Shown here piece after piece: positions 36,111 through 46,530 of a DNA stretch of 64,000 nt; within the stretch, counting starts at the first letter, position 1, and each line of letters begins with the position of its first letter. Source of the DNA: JAVJUV01 sp040220415 (GTDB lineage: Bacteria > Pseudomonadota > Alphaproteobacteria > Rhodobacterales > Rhodobacteraceae); assembly GCA_040220415.1 (NCBI GenBank), contig JAVJUV010000121.1, forward strand, positions 1-64,000. The letters run 5' to 3'. The notes under the pieces were generated by a model that was not told the DNA's origin, made no database searches, and was given only the letters and a program-made list of their open reading frames with translations. A program made the position numbers and the translations under genes.

Positions 36111-36232
36111 GGAAACTCCCTGGATGCGTTCCGTGAAGGGGCATCACCACCGCCGAAGTGTCAAGCATGACCCGAAGACCCCGTCAGGGACGCGGCCATT
36201 TGGGACAGCAGCCCGCGTCCGAGAAATCGGGA

Positions 36233-37630
36233 TCAGATGTGGATCACCCGGTCATACGCGTCCAGCACACTCTCGTGCATCATCTCGCTCAGCGTCGGGT
36301 GCGGAAAGACCGATTCCATCAGGTCTTCTTCCGTCGTCTCCAACTGGCGGCCGATGACATAGCCCTGGATCAGTTCGGTCACTTCCGCCCCGATCATGTG
36401 AGCGCCCAGCAACTCGCCCGTCTTGGCATCGAACACCGTCTTGACCAGACCTTCGGGTTCGCCCAGGGCGATAGCCTTGCCGTTGCCGATGAAGGGGAAG
36501 CGCCCGACCTTGACGTCGAAGCCCAACTCCTTCGCCTTGGCCTCGGTATATCCGACGCTGGCGACCTGCGGATGGCAATAGGTGCACCCCGCGATGCTGG
36601 TCGGCTTGACCGGATGCACCTTGTTCTTGCCCGCGATCAACTCGGCAACCATGACGCCCTCGTGCGACGCCTTGTGGGCCAGCCAGGGCGCACCGGCGAT
36701 ATCGCCGATGGCATAAAGCCCTTCGACGCCGGTCCGGCAGTATTCATCCGTCACCACGTGGGTCCGATCGACCTTGACGCCCAGTTTCTCCAGGCCCAGC
36801 CCCTCGACATTGCCGACGATGCCGACAGCCGAGATCACCGAATCGAATTCGTGCTTTTCGACCTTGCCGCCGACCTCGATATGCGCGGTCACCTTGTCCT
36901 TGGCGCGGTCCAGCGACTTCACCACCGCCTTCTGCATGATCTTCATGCCCTGCTTCTCGAACGCCTTCTTCGCGAAGGCGCTGATCTCGGCATCCTCCAC
37001 CGGCAGGATCCGGTCCATCACCTCGACCACGGTCGTATCGGCCCCCAGCGTATTGTAGAAACTGGCGAACTCGATCCCGATCGCGCCCGAGCCGATCACC
37101 AGCAGCTTCTTCGGCATGTGCGGCGGCTGAAGCGCGTGCTTGTAGGTCCAGACCCGCTCGCCGTCGGCCTCCAGCCCCGGCAACTCTCGCGCCCGCGCAC
37201 CGGTGGCCAGGATGATGTTCTTGGCCGTCAGTTCCTCGGTGCCCTTCTCGGTCTTGACGCTGACCTTGCCCTTCGCCGAAAGCGTCGCCTCGCCCATGAC
37301 GACCTCGACCTTGTTCTTCTTCATCAGGTGGCCGACGCCCGAGTTCAGCTGCTTCGCCACACCCCGCGACCGCTTGACCACGGCATCGAGGTCATACCCG
37401 ATCCCCTCGGCCTTCAGCCCGAACTCCTTGGCCCGGTGCATCAGGTGGAACACCTCGGACGACCGCAGCATCGCCTTCGTCGGGATACAGCCCCAGTTCA
37501 GGCAGATGCCGCCCATGTGCTCGCGCTCGACGATGACGGTCTTCAGACCCAGCTGGCTTGCCCGGATCGCGGCGACATACCCGCCGGGACCGGCACCGAT
37601 CACGATAACGTCGAAGGTCTTTGCGACCAT
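36233..37630 (-). CDS. lpdA: Dihydrolipoyl dehydrogenase (E3)
   Basis: FAD-dependent E3 of 2-oxoacid dehydrogenase complexes, 465 residues. It has the FAD site GAGPGGYVAA, redox cysteines Cys43 and Cys48 in GICLNWGCIP, the NAD site VIGSGAIGIEF, YAIGDIAG, and the terminal His-Pro pair in HPTLSEMMHE. E1 and E2 genes are not adjacent, so which complex it serves is unclear. GGGAGGA precedes the ATG. Confidence 0.95.
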   Translation of the reverse strand: MVAKTFDVIVIGAGPGGYVAAIRASQLGLKTVIVEREHMGGICLNWGCIPTKAMLRSSEVFHLMHRAKEFGLKAEGIGYDLDAVVKRSRGVAKQLNSGVGHLMKKNKVEVVMGEATLSAKGKVSVKTEKGTEELTAKNIILATGARARELPGLEADGERVWTYKHALQPPHMPKKLLVIGSGAIGIEFASFYNTLGADTTVVEVMDRILPVEDAEISAFAKKAFEKQGMKIMQKAVVKSLDRAKDKVTAHIEVGGKVEKHEFDSVISAVGIVGNVEGLGLEKLGVKVDRTHVVTDEYCRTGVEGLYAIGDIAGAPWLAHKASHEGVMVAELIAGKNKVHPVKPTSIAGCTYCHPQVASVGYTEAKAKELGFDVKVGRFPFIGNGKAIALGEPEGLVKTVFDAKTGELLGAHMIGAEVTELIQGYVIGRQLETTEEDLMESVFPHPTLSEMMHESVLDAYDRVIHI

Positions 37631-37820
37631 GGAATCCTCCCGCCAGAAATTTGTTAGACGTTAAACTATCTGCCACAACGCAGAGCCGAAGTCACCAGCA
37701 AGGCGTTGACGCTGCGGAATAGCCGCTATGCTGTCCGATTGGGCCGCGAATGCCGGCATCCCTCGGTTCCATCTTGCCCCAAAAGCCATTATGAAAATCC
37801 AAAAGACCGGGTGAGGCGAT

Positions 37821-39929
37821 ATGGTGCGCGTACCAGAGCAGTTGCAGACGGCAACGATGCAGGCGGAACGCCTGCTGGCGGGCGGCGATCCCCGGGCGGC
37901 AAAAGGCCTGGTCGAGCCGGTCGTCAGAACCGCCCCCGGCTATTCCCGTGCTCACACGGTTCTTGCCCGCGCCCTTGTCCAGCTTGGCGACACCGAGAAC
38001 GCGCTCGCCCGCTTCAAGGCAGCCGCGGAAACCGCCGGCGGCCATCCCGCGCCCTGGCAGGAATTCGTCATGGCCCTGATCCGCGCCGGTCAGAAGGGCC
38101 GCGCCCGGAACGTCCTGAAGAAAGCCCCCCTGAAAGGGCCGGACAGAAAAAAGCTGCTGGACCTTGCCCGCACAGGCATCCCCGACACCAGCCCGTCGCT
38201 CGGCGGCGCCAGCGAAGAAGACTGCCGCCGCATCCAGGAGATGATCCAGTCCGGTCGTGCCGACGACGCCGAGGCGACCGCAGCCGAGCTTCTCAAGCGC
38301 CATCCGCAAAGCGCGTTTCTCTGCAACGCGCTGGGCGTGATCGCGCTTTACCGGGGCAATCCGGCCATCGCGGAAACCCACTTCCGCGACACGCTCGAAC
38401 GCTCGCCCGGCTTCTCCGGGGCCGCCGGCAATCTCGGTCTCGCCCTCACGATGCAGGGCAAGGCGGGCGACGCGGTGCGCATCCTTCGACAGGCGGTGGC
38501 GGATAACCCGAAATCCGCCGAGACGCGCACTAATCTCGCCAACGCGCTGCTGAGGGCAGGGCTTCTCGAGGACGCCGTGAAAGAAGCGTCTACCGTTCTG
38601 GACCGCGACCGGAACGACCCCGAGGCGCTCGGCATCGCAAGTTCCGCGCTCATGAAGCTGTCGCGCTTCGACGAGGCCGCGACACTTCTGGAAAGGCTGG
38701 ACGCCCTGCCCGACAGCGGCGCCGACGTGAAGTGGCAGCTTCTGAAATGCCTCGCCTCGTCGAACCGCATCGACGAGGCCCTGGCCTACGCCCGGCAGAA
38801 TCTCGACGCCTCACCCCTGATGGTTCACCGCTACGGCACGCTTCTGGCCGAACTCGGCCACATCGACGAGGCGCGCGAGGCGCAGGTAGAGGCGATCCGC
38901 CGCGACCCGCAAAACAGCCATGCCTACATGGCCTACGGCGCCATTCGGAAATGGACAGCCGACGACCCGGTTCTGGGACAACTCGAAAACCTTGTCCGGC
39001 AGGAAGACTTCCATGACGACAAGGGTGCCGCGCATTACGCCCTGGCCAAGGCCAGGATGGACATGGGCGCCGACGACGATGTCTTCGGCCTTCTGTACAA
39101 GGCAAACGCCTTCCATGCCGCCTCGACCGACGAACGCTTCGAGCCCGCCGAAAACGACCGGATCATCGGAGAGCTGATCGCAACCTGGTCCGCGGACCAG
39201 ATCGGCAGCCTGAAGTCCGCAGGCGTCGCGACCACCGCCCCGATCTTCGTGATCGGCATGCCGCGCTCCGGCTCGACCCTGGTCGAGCGGATCATCGCCT
39301 CGCATTCGCGCGTCGTCGGGATCGGAGAGGACTCGCTGGTCTCTCCGCTTTTCCCGATCGAGATCCCCGCCGACAGAACCCGCATATCCGACGCCGCCCG
39401 AGAAGGCGCCGAGCGGCTTCGCAACGCAGCCCCCGGCGGCCTGCGCGTGGCCGACAAGTACCTGAACAACTTCTGGCGCGTCGGCGCCCTGGCGGCGGCC
39501 TTTCCGCGCGCCATCTTCGTCGACACGGTCCGCGACCCCAGGTCCATCGCGCTCTCGATCTACTCCAATGCCATGAAGGTCGATGGCCATCCCTATTCCA
39601 CCGATCTTGCGCATATCGCGCATTACTACCTGGGCTGCGTCCGCCTGATGAAGCACTGGAAGGACATTCTGGGCGACCGCTTCGTTTCCGTAACTTACGA
39701 AAACCTTGTCAGCGATCCCGAACCCTGCATCCGGGATCTGATCGCCAGGCTGGGTCTGCCGTGGGAAGATGCCTGCCTCCGGCCCGAGAAACTGGGCGAC
39801 CGGGTCAGAACCCTGTCGGTGGGGCAAGTGCGATCACGGATCGGTACCGGCTCGAAGGAACGCTGGAAACGCTACGAAGACGACCTCGAGCCCTTCACGC
39901 AGGTCTTGCGTGACGCTGGCGCGATCTGA
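37821..39929 (+). CDS. Tetratricopeptide-repeat sulfotransferase
   Basis: 702 residues in two parts. Residues 1 to about 455 are TPR repeats (for example AHTVLARALVQLGDTENAL and LCNALGVIALYRGNPAIAE). Residues 475-700 are a sulfotransferase: the 5'-phosphosulfate loop GMPRSGSTLVERII starts near 479 and the 3'-phosphate site DPRSIALSIYS near 571. It would use PAPS to sulfate an unknown acceptor, with the TPR part binding a protein or glycan partner. GTGAGG lies before the ATG. The gene stands alone; no PAPS synthesis genes are nearby. Confidence 0.88.
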   Translation: MVRVPEQLQTATMQAERLLAGGDPRAAKGLVEPVVRTAPGYSRAHTVLARALVQLGDTENALARFKAAAETAGGHPAPWQEFVMALIRAGQKGRARNVLKKAPLKGPDRKKLLDLARTGIPDTSPSLGGASEEDCRRIQEMIQSGRADDAEATAAELLKRHPQSAFLCNALGVIALYRGNPAIAETHFRDTLERSPGFSGAAGNLGLALTMQGKAGDAVRILRQAVADNPKSAETRTNLANALLRAGLLEDAVKEASTVLDRDRNDPEALGIASSALMKLSRFDEAATLLERLDALPDSGADVKWQLLKCLASSNRIDEALAYARQNLDASPLMVHRYGTLLAELGHIDEAREAQVEAIRRDPQNSHAYMAYGAIRKWTADDPVLGQLENLVRQEDFHDDKGAAHYALAKARMDMGADDDVFGLLYKANAFHAASTDERFEPAENDRIIGELIATWSADQIGSLKSAGVATTAPIFVIGMPRSGSTLVERIIASHSRVVGIGEDSLVSPLFPIEIPADRTRISDAAREGAERLRNAAPGGLRVADKYLNNFWRVGALAAAFPRAIFVDTVRDPRSIALSIYSNAMKVDGHPYSTDLAHIAHYYLGCVRLMKHWKDILGDRFVSVTYENLVSDPEPCIRDLIARLGLPWEDACLRPEKLGDRVRTLSVGQVRSRIGTGSKERWKRYEDDLEPFTQVLRDAGAI

Positions 39930-40027
39930 CCGCAACGGCATGATGACATGCGCCGAAGCACGCCGGTCCGGCCTGGCCGCCGCCTACTGCGGCGACATTG
40001 ACCACTTCATTCCCGCTCCCGGAAATG

Positions 40028-40612
40028 TCAGGCAGCTTCCCGCGACCTGACCTCTTCCACCATCGCGCCGTAACCGCCCTGCTCCAGGAAGGCCGCTTCC
40101 GCCGGAGGCGTCTCGCGCCCGATGGCGGCATTGCGGTTCGGGAACCGGCCGAACCGGCGAATGACTTCGCGGTGCGCCTTGGCGTGCAGAAGGTTGCCCG
40201 CGCCCGTCGCCGGCATACGCGTCTTGATCAGGCGCACGGCGCGGTCCTGGTCGGGCAGGCATTCGGAATGCACCAGCGGCATGTAGAAGAACTGCCGCGC
40301 CGGTTCGTCGATCTTCTGGTCCCAACCCTTCGAGATCGCCGCCTTCGCCGCCGCTCTGGCCATCCGGTCCGTCGCGAAGGACTTCGGCGTGTCGCGGTAC
40401 ATGTTGCGCGGGAACTGGTCCATCAGGATGATGTAGGCCAGCGTGCCCGAGGGATATGTCAGCCAAAGCGACAACGCCCCGTCACATGCCTGCTTGTAGG
40501 TGTCCTCGAACCGGTCCCGGATAAGCTGATCCAGTTCCTCGCCCGCCGAGTACCAGCCCTTCGGGCCGATCTCGTCCAGCCAAAAGGCCAGAATGTCGTC
40601 AGGGTTCGCCAT
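40028..40612 (-). CDS. DUF924 family protein
   Basis: A 194-residue all-helical protein of the DUF924 family, a TPR-like fold of unknown function. Characteristic stretches are ILAFWLDEIGPKGWYS near the N-terminus, LILMDQFPRNMYRDTP-type motif (ILMDQFPRNMYRDT here), FFYMPLVHSE and the C-terminal RFGRFPNRNAAIGRE. The ATG at 40612 gives the family start MANPDDILAFW. Confidence 0.88.
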   Translation of the reverse strand: MANPDDILAFWLDEIGPKGWYSAGEELDQLIRDRFEDTYKQACDGALSLWLTYPSGTLAYIILMDQFPRNMYRDTPKSFATDRMARAAAKAAISKGWDQKIDEPARQFFYMPLVHSECLPDQDRAVRLIKTRMPATGAGNLLHAKAHREVIRRFGRFPNRNAAIGRETPPAEAAFLEQGGYGAMVEEVRSREAA

Positions 40613-40688
40613 CGCACCCAATCCTTCACAAACGCTTCGTCCACCCCGGGCAAAGCGAATCGTTACAAAATCTTCATGTTCGATCAAG

Positions 40689-41972
40689 TCAAACTCCTCG
40701 CTCGACAGACACTTCTTCGTCAGTGTCGGCATTTTCAGCATAGAATTCCTGGGCCGCTTCCAGCACCACCGGCGTCGCCGTGGGCAGAACGGGCGCATAA
40801 CTCACCGCGTCGTAGTCCTCTTCCTCGTTGTAGGCCGAGGGCCGCTGCGTCATCCGGTACAGCACATAGACCGACAGCACCGCGAAGGTTACCGCCAGGT
40901 AGGCCCAGAAGCCTGCAGGTCCGGCGACGGACATGGCCCAACCGGTCAGGATCGGCCCCAGGATCGCCCCCATCCCGTTGACGAAGATCAGCCCGCCCGA
41001 GGCCGCCGCCATGTCGTCGGTGCCCAGGTAGTCGTTCGTGTAGGCAAGCAGCAGCGCATAAAGCGGGTTCGACATCCCGCCGATCAGGAACCCTGCCACC
41101 AGCAGCATCTCGAATGAGCCGCCGAACGCGAAACCCAGAACCGATGCAACGCCGGCGACGACGGCCGCCAGCAGGATAAGAACCCGCCGGTCCATCCGGT
41201 CCGAGAACCAGCCGAACGGAAACTGCAACACCATGCCGCCGGTGAAGATCGCCGAGACGAAGATGGAGATCTCGGCAACGCTCAACCCCGCCTCGGTGCC
41301 ATAGACCGAAGCCATGCCGAACTGCGCGGCAAAGACCATGCCCATAATGAACATCCCCACGATTCCGGTGGGTGATACCCGGAACAGGTCGACCAGGCTC
41401 ATCGCCTTGGCCGTCTCGAAGGCGGGCGTCGGCGTCACCGACAGAAGGATCGGCGCGAAGGACAGCGAGACCAGCACCGAGGGGATCACGAAAAGCACAT
41501 AACCGGCAGGGTCCGCCACGTTCAGCAACGCCTGGCTGGCCACGATCCCGGACATCTGCACGATCATGTAAAGCGACAGCGCCTTGCCGCGCGTCTGGTT
41601 GGTGGACGCGTTGTTCAGCCAGCTTTCGGCGGTGACGTAGACACCCGAAAAGGAAAACCCGAATATCACGCGCAGCAGTATCCACGCCCAGGGTTCGGTG
41701 ATCGTCGGATACAGGACCAGAACCGCCGAGATGAACGACCCCAGAGCCGCGAAAACCCGGATGTGCCCGACGCACCGGATCAGTTCCGGTGTCACCCTCG
41801 ATCCGAACAGGAAACCGACGAAATAGGCCGAGGTGATGACCGACAATTCGGCGGTCGAAAACTCCTCGATGGCGCCGCGGATACCCATCAGCGAACCCTG
41901 AAGACCGTTGCCGATCATCAGAAGCAGCATCCCCAGAAGGAGAGCCCATGCGCTTTTCAAGACCTGCCACAT
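40689..41972 (-). CDS. MFS transporter, YcaD-like
   Basis: A 427-residue major facilitator permease with 12 predicted helices. GVYVTAESWLN and NQTRGKALSLYM between helices 4 and 6 match the YcaD subgroup, whose substrate is unknown. The helix 8-9 loop has GWFSDRMDRR, the conserved MFS loop motif. The C-terminal 50 residues are cytoplasmic and acidic. The neighbour downstream is DUF924 with a 76-nt gap. Confidence 0.85.
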   Translation of the reverse strand: MWQVLKSAWALLLGMLLLMIGNGLQGSLMGIRGAIEEFSTAELSVITSAYFVGFLFGSRVTPELIRCVGHIRVFAALGSFISAVLVLYPTITEPWAWILLRVIFGFSFSGVYVTAESWLNNASTNQTRGKALSLYMIVQMSGIVASQALLNVADPAGYVLFVIPSVLVSLSFAPILLSVTPTPAFETAKAMSLVDLFRVSPTGIVGMFIMGMVFAAQFGMASVYGTEAGLSVAEISIFVSAIFTGGMVLQFPFGWFSDRMDRRVLILLAAVVAGVASVLGFAFGGSFEMLLVAGFLIGGMSNPLYALLLAYTNDYLGTDDMAAASGGLIFVNGMGAILGPILTGWAMSVAGPAGFWAYLAVTFAVLSVYVLYRMTQRPSAYNEEEDYDAVSYAPVLPTATPVVLEAAQEFYAENADTDEEVSVERGV

Positions 41973-42057
41973 TGGTCCCGGTCCACTTGCCTTTGTTCCC
42001 GCCCTATAAGGGCGAACCTGCCTCTACGCGCCTTGACGCGACCGATTCTGTCGGTTT

Positions 42058-43113
42058 TCAGCCGTGTGGCAGAAGAAGCGAAGCATCGCCATAGGAAAAG
42101 AATCTGTATCGGCCGGAAACCGCGTGCGCATAGATTTCCCGAATTCGCTCGGTTCCCATGAAGGCGGAAACCAGCATCATCAGCGTCGATTTCGGCAGGT
42201 GGAAGTTGGTCATCAGCCCGTCCGCGATCCGGAACCGGTAGCCCGGCGTGATGAAGATATCCGTCGCGCCCTCCCAGGCCGACAGAGTTCCGTCGCCGGC
42301 CGCCGCCGTCTCGATCAGACGCATCGCCGTGGTGCCCACCGGGATGATCCGCCCGCCTGCCGCCCTGGTGGCATTGATCTCCGCCGCCGCCCCGGCAGAA
42401 ATCCGGCCGCGTTCCGAGTGCATCCTGTGCTGACTTATGTCGTCCGTCTTCACCGGCAGGAACGTCCCCGCACCGACGTGCAAAGTCACGAATGTGCGCG
42501 CGATCCCCGCCGTCTCCAACGCCGCGATCAGCGCCTCGTCGAAATGCAGCGACGCCGTCGGCGCCGCCACCGCGCCCTGTTCGCGTGCCCAGATCGTCTG
42601 GTAGTCTTCCTTGTCCTGCGCGTCCGACTTCCGCTTCGCCTCGATATAGGGCGGCAGGGGCATCGCGCCGGCCTCGGCCAAGGCCGTGTCGAAATCGTCG
42701 CCCGCAAGGTTGAAACGCAGGTGCGCGACCCCCTCGCCCCGCCCTTCGACGACCGCCGACAGGTCGTCCGAGAACACGACCGTCTCGCCGTCCCGCACCT
42801 TCTTCAGAGGCTTCAGAAGCGCCGACCACGTGCCGTCGGCCCGAGGTTCCAGCAACGTCGCCTCGATCCGCGCCGCCGTCGTGCCTTCGGCCCCCTCGCG
42901 GTGACGCGTCCCCGACAGGCGAGCCGGGATCACCCGCGTGTCGTTCAGCACCAGCCGGTCGCCGGGCCGCAGGAACGCGGGCAGATCGATCGAATGCGCG
43001 TCGGTGATCCTGTCCGGCGTCGCCACCAGCAGACGGGACGACGATCTTGGCCGCGCGGGCCGGGTGGCGATCAGCGCTTCCGGCAGATCGAAATCGAAAT
43101 CGCTCAGTCTCAT
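42058..43113 (-). CDS. queA: S-adenosylmethionine:tRNA ribosyltransferase-isomerase
   Basis: Makes epoxyqueuosine in tRNA anticodons, 351 residues. Landmarks are MRLSDFDFDLPEALIATRPA, DRLVLNDTRVIPARL, TASLHFD, LHVGAGTFLPVKTDD, MHSE and NFHLPKSTLMMLVSAF. The ATG at 43113 gives the family start; a GTG at 43137 overlaps the preceding stop and is less likely. It follows the AsmA-like gene closely. Confidence 0.96.
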   Translation of the reverse strand: MRLSDFDFDLPEALIATRPARPRSSSRLLVATPDRITDAHSIDLPAFLRPGDRLVLNDTRVIPARLSGTRHREGAEGTTAARIEATLLEPRADGTWSALLKPLKKVRDGETVVFSDDLSAVVEGRGEGVAHLRFNLAGDDFDTALAEAGAMPLPPYIEAKRKSDAQDKEDYQTIWAREQGAVAAPTASLHFDEALIAALETAGIARTFVTLHVGAGTFLPVKTDDISQHRMHSERGRISAGAAAEINATRAAGGRIIPVGTTAMRLIETAAAGDGTLSAWEGATDIFITPGYRFRIADGLMTNFHLPKSTLMMLVSAFMGTERIREIYAHAVSGRYRFFSYGDASLLLPHG

Positions 43114-43133
43114 GGGGCTCGGTCGCAAGGGGC

Positions 43134-46100
43134 TCACCCTCCTGATCGCGGACGCCGGAAGATCTGCCGCAGCGCCCCCGGTGCGAGGATCGACAACGGG
43201 TTGACGCCTACCTGGGGATTCTCCGGTGTCCCCGTCATGCTGTAATTGAACCCGAACAGCCCTTCGCCCCGGCGCGACACCGCCGCGCCGATGCCGTTCA
43301 CGAAATAGACCGGCGATATCACGCCCCTGAAGTCCAGCTGCTTCGAGACGAAATCGTAGATCCCATCCGCCGAAATGCCCAGCGAGCCTCCGACGCCGGC
43401 GGCCTCGATCAGCGTCAGCCGGTCTCGCGTCAGGCGAAAACGTCCGTCCATCGAGTTGAAAAGGATACCGGGACCGGAAAGCTGGTCGATCAGTCCCACG
43501 ACGCTGATCGCATCCAGTAGATCGCCCAGAAGCGGCGCGTTCCGGATCCGGATGCCTTCGATCAGGAACTGGCCGTCATAGGTGCCGGCCGCAGCGCCCA
43601 CGACCGGTGTCAGCACCAGATCCAGCGTCCCGTCCCGACCGTTCGGCGTCAGGCCGGCGTCACGGATGACCCCGCCCGCGTCATTCGACCGGACCCGGAC
43701 CGCGGTGCCCGCATTCGCCGGCGCCAGCGTGCCCCTGACGGCTGTGCCGCTGTTCACCCGCGCTTCGAAGGTGCCCGACAACCCGGCGCGCCCGCGCTGG
43801 AACCGCCCGACAAGCGGTGCCATGCTGATCTGGTCGGACACCACCAGTTCGCTCAGCGCCACGTCGATCTCGGCGCCGTCGCCGGGGGCGCTGCCTCCGC
43901 TCGGCAGCTGGCGCAGGTCCATCCGTCCCTCGGTGATCCTGATCGACGGCGCGCGCCCCGCACCGCGCGGCACGATCTCGGCGCTGCCGTCCAGCCAGTC
44001 GCCGACCCGCACGCGCTCGAATACCGCGCCCGCGAAGCCGCCGGTTTCCGCCAGCGAAACGCGCCCGTCCAGCGCCAAACCCGGCGCCGACAGCGACAGC
44101 CTCTCGACCGAGGGAACAGCGCCCAGTTCGGCCGTCAGCTCGAACGCGCCGGGTGCGGTGCCGGCCTTGCGCCACCCAAGCCCGGCGACCTCGAGTGCAA
44201 GGCCCGAAAGGTCCGATGACAACTCCAGCCGCGGCGCACCGCCTTGCGGCAGCGCAAGCCGGAAATCACCCGTGCCGCGGCCCGCGACCATCCCATCGGG
44301 CAAGGGAATATCCAGTGCCTTCAGGGCTTCGTCCGACAGGGCGATGGTGCCCTCGACCAGGCTGCCGTCAGAGGCGGTTTCGCCCAACGGTTGACGCCAG
44401 CTTGCCGTCACCGGCACGCCGTCCAGCCTCAGGGGACCGTCAAGCCGGATCTGCTCGGTTGTCGCCGACAGTGTCAGCCGTTCCGAGGTCAGTATCCGGC
44501 CGGCCGCGATCTTGTCCGATTCGACATTTCGCAACACCGCCGACACCGAGTAATCGATCTCTTCCGCTGGGATGTCATCCTCCAGCGGCAGAACGATCCG
44601 CGCCTCCGCCTCCGCCTCGGCACTGGCGATGGCGGGCGTCCGGCCAGCCCGGTCCATGATCCGCAGCGGCGGGTTGTTCAGCACGGTCAACGCCGCCTCC
44701 AGCGGCCCCGCGATCCGCAGGTCGATCTCGCCGATGGCTGGCTTCGGGCGCGTATCCGGAACCGTGAAAACGGATCCGGCCGCGTTCAGGATACCGGTGC
44801 GGCCCGCGTCTACCTCGCCTACTTCCAGGAACAGCGAAAACCGCCGGTCGACCAGCGACGCCCGGCCCGACACGCCCGTCAGCGGCGGCATCCGGTCCAG
44901 AATGCTCACCCTGCCCTCGTCGAACTCGAAACTGAGTATGGCGTCCGGCTTGCTGCCAGTATCGTACCGCAGCCCGGCCGAGACGTTCCGCAAGACGCCC
45001 GTCTCCAGATTCTTCGACAGCCAACCCCGCGTCACCGGCGACACGAGCATCGGCCAGTGCGACAGAACGTTCCCAGACGTGATGACCGGGCTCTGCGCGT
45101 CCACCGAGACATGCCAGCCATCGGTCTCGGCCGAGATCCGCGCCGTCGCACGGATCTGCGCCTCTTCCTGCTCGAGGGCCAACTGGCCGATCTCGACGGT
45201 GAAGGGATCAAGCCGCAGCCGAAGATCCGCGCGCATGTCCGACAAGGCGACAGGCCCCTCGAAAATGCCCTCGCCGTCATACTCCAGCAACCCGATCGTG
45301 AACTGGCCCAGAAAGGCGTTCGGCCAGGGCCCCGACAGTTCCGAGAGATAGGTATGCCCCGCCGCGCTCAGACGTCCGCGTTTCGAGACGACCGCGATCT
45401 CGGAAAAGTCGATCCGCTGGCGGGCCGGATCGAACGTGAAATAGGCCCGCGCGGAAGAGAACGCGACCGGCGACACCGCGGGCAGCGGTTGCAGCGCGCC
45501 CTCGGCGATGTCCAGCGTACCGGCAAAGGACGACACCCGCCCGTCCGCGCCGATTTCGGCCCGGACCGACCCCGAGATCGGCGCGTCCAGTACGCCAAGC
45601 CAGGCCAGGACGGGCGATTGCAGCGCAATGTCCGGCGCCGGCATCCGCGTGACGGTCGCGCCAAGCGTCACGCCCGAAGTGGTCGGGTTCCGCGCGACCG
45701 AAAGCTGGACCTGGGCCACGTCATCTGTCCCGTTGAAGACATCCGAGACCAGCGTCATCGTGGTGGCATCGTTGGCCCGGCGCAGGATCAGGCTGGCATT
45801 CGTGGCCTGCCAGATACGCCCGCTGCGCGCATCCTCCAGGCTGAGGACGATGCCGTCCGCCTCCACTGTCGTCAGCGACGACAGCGCCGGTGTCCCGAAG
45901 GCCGCGTCGACAAGGTTCAGCAGCTCCGGCACGCTGCGCGCGACACCTTCGCCGCTCTGCCCCGTCGCAAAGGCGAATGCCCCCGTCGCGGTCCGCCGCA
46001 ACGTGATCTGAGCCCCGTCGAGGTCAAGTTCCGAAGCGGCGACCTCGCCCTGAAGCAGCCGCCCCGGCGACAATTGCGCCTGAAGCCGGTTCAGAACCGC

Positions 46101-46433
46101 CACCATCCCGTCGGCGGGATTGCCGATCGCCACATCGGTCAACATGACCCGGGGAATGCCGTCGCGCCCGACCGCGATGTTCACGCCACCCAGCCGCACC
46201 TCTTCATTGCCGAACCGGTTGTTCATCCCGGCCTCGATCCGGGCGCGCAGGGCATCGGGCACCGGAACCGACTGGCCGGAAAGCGACAGGAACAGAAAGC
46301 CAAGGATCAGCGAGGCGAAGAAAAGCGATCCGACCATGCCCAGTCCGACACGGCCATGCCGACGCCGCCGCGGAAGCGGGCTATCGGCTTCCGCCTTCTC
46401 TTCGGTGATTTCCTGCTCGGCGATCTCTTTCAT
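43134..46433 (-). CDS. AsmA-like/DUF3971 envelope protein, 1099 aa
   Basis: A very large protein with an N-terminal cytoplasmic acidic and Arg-rich stretch, one membrane helix at about 30-52, and roughly 1040 periplasmic residues rich in beta strands. The segments resembling DUF3971 in the middle and AsmA-like C-terminal sequence (DLVLTPVVGAAAGTYDGQ, LLDAISVVGLIDQLSGPG) place it with YhdP/TamB-type proteins. Those proteins form long hydrophobic grooves for phospholipid transfer to the outer membrane. Role inferred from family. It is divergent from bcp. Confidence 0.8.
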   Translation of the reverse strand: MKEIAEQEITEEKAEADSPLPRRRRHGRVGLGMVGSLFFASLILGFLFLSLSGQSVPVPDALRARIEAGMNNRFGNEEVRLGGVNIAVGRDGIPRVMLTDVAIGNPADGMVAVLNRLQAQLSPGRLLQGEVAASELDLDGAQITLRRTATGAFAFATGQSGEGVARSVPELLNLVDAAFGTPALSSLTTVEADGIVLSLEDARSGRIWQATNASLILRRANDATTMTLVSDVFNGTDDVAQVQLSVARNPTTSGVTLGATVTRMPAPDIALQSPVLAWLGVLDAPISGSVRAEIGADGRVSSFAGTLDIAEGALQPLPAVSPVAFSSARAYFTFDPARQRIDFSEIAVVSKRGRLSAAGHTYLSELSGPWPNAFLGQFTIGLLEYDGEGIFEGPVALSDMRADLRLRLDPFTVEIGQLALEQEEAQIRATARISAETDGWHVSVDAQSPVITSGNVLSHWPMLVSPVTRGWLSKNLETGVLRNVSAGLRYDTGSKPDAILSFEFDEGRVSILDRMPPLTGVSGRASLVDRRFSLFLEVGEVDAGRTGILNAAGSVFTVPDTRPKPAIGEIDLRIAGPLEAALTVLNNPPLRIMDRAGRTPAIASAEAEAEARIVLPLEDDIPAEEIDYSVSAVLRNVESDKIAAGRILTSERLTLSATTEQIRLDGPLRLDGVPVTASWRQPLGETASDGSLVEGTIALSDEALKALDIPLPDGMVAGRGTGDFRLALPQGGAPRLELSSDLSGLALEVAGLGWRKAGTAPGAFELTAELGAVPSVERLSLSAPGLALDGRVSLAETGGFAGAVFERVRVGDWLDGSAEIVPRGAGRAPSIRITEGRMDLRQLPSGGSAPGDGAEIDVALSELVVSDQISMAPLVGRFQRGRAGLSGTFEARVNSGTAVRGTLAPANAGTAVRVRSNDAGGVIRDAGLTPNGRDGTLDLVLTPVVGAAAGTYDGQFLIEGIRIRNAPLLGDLLDAISVVGLIDQLSGPGILFNSMDGRFRLTRDRLTLIEAAGVGGSLGISADGIYDFVSKQLDFRGVISPVYFVNGIGAAVSRRGEGLFGFNYSMTGTPENPQVGVNPLSILAPGALRQIFRRPRSGG

Positions 46434-46530
46434 ACTTTCTTCTGATCGGCCCCGGTCTTTATTCTTGCCGCATGTGACCTAAAACCCAACTGTCAATTGT
46501 GCCACATACTGAAAAAGAAAAGGGACCGAC

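Noticed and set aside
44244..46445. A 733-codon plus-strand ORF opposite the AsmA-like gene
   Set aside because: Low-complexity Arg/Gln/Pro composition, no ribosome site and no recognisable motif; the minus-strand AsmA-like frame is coherent.
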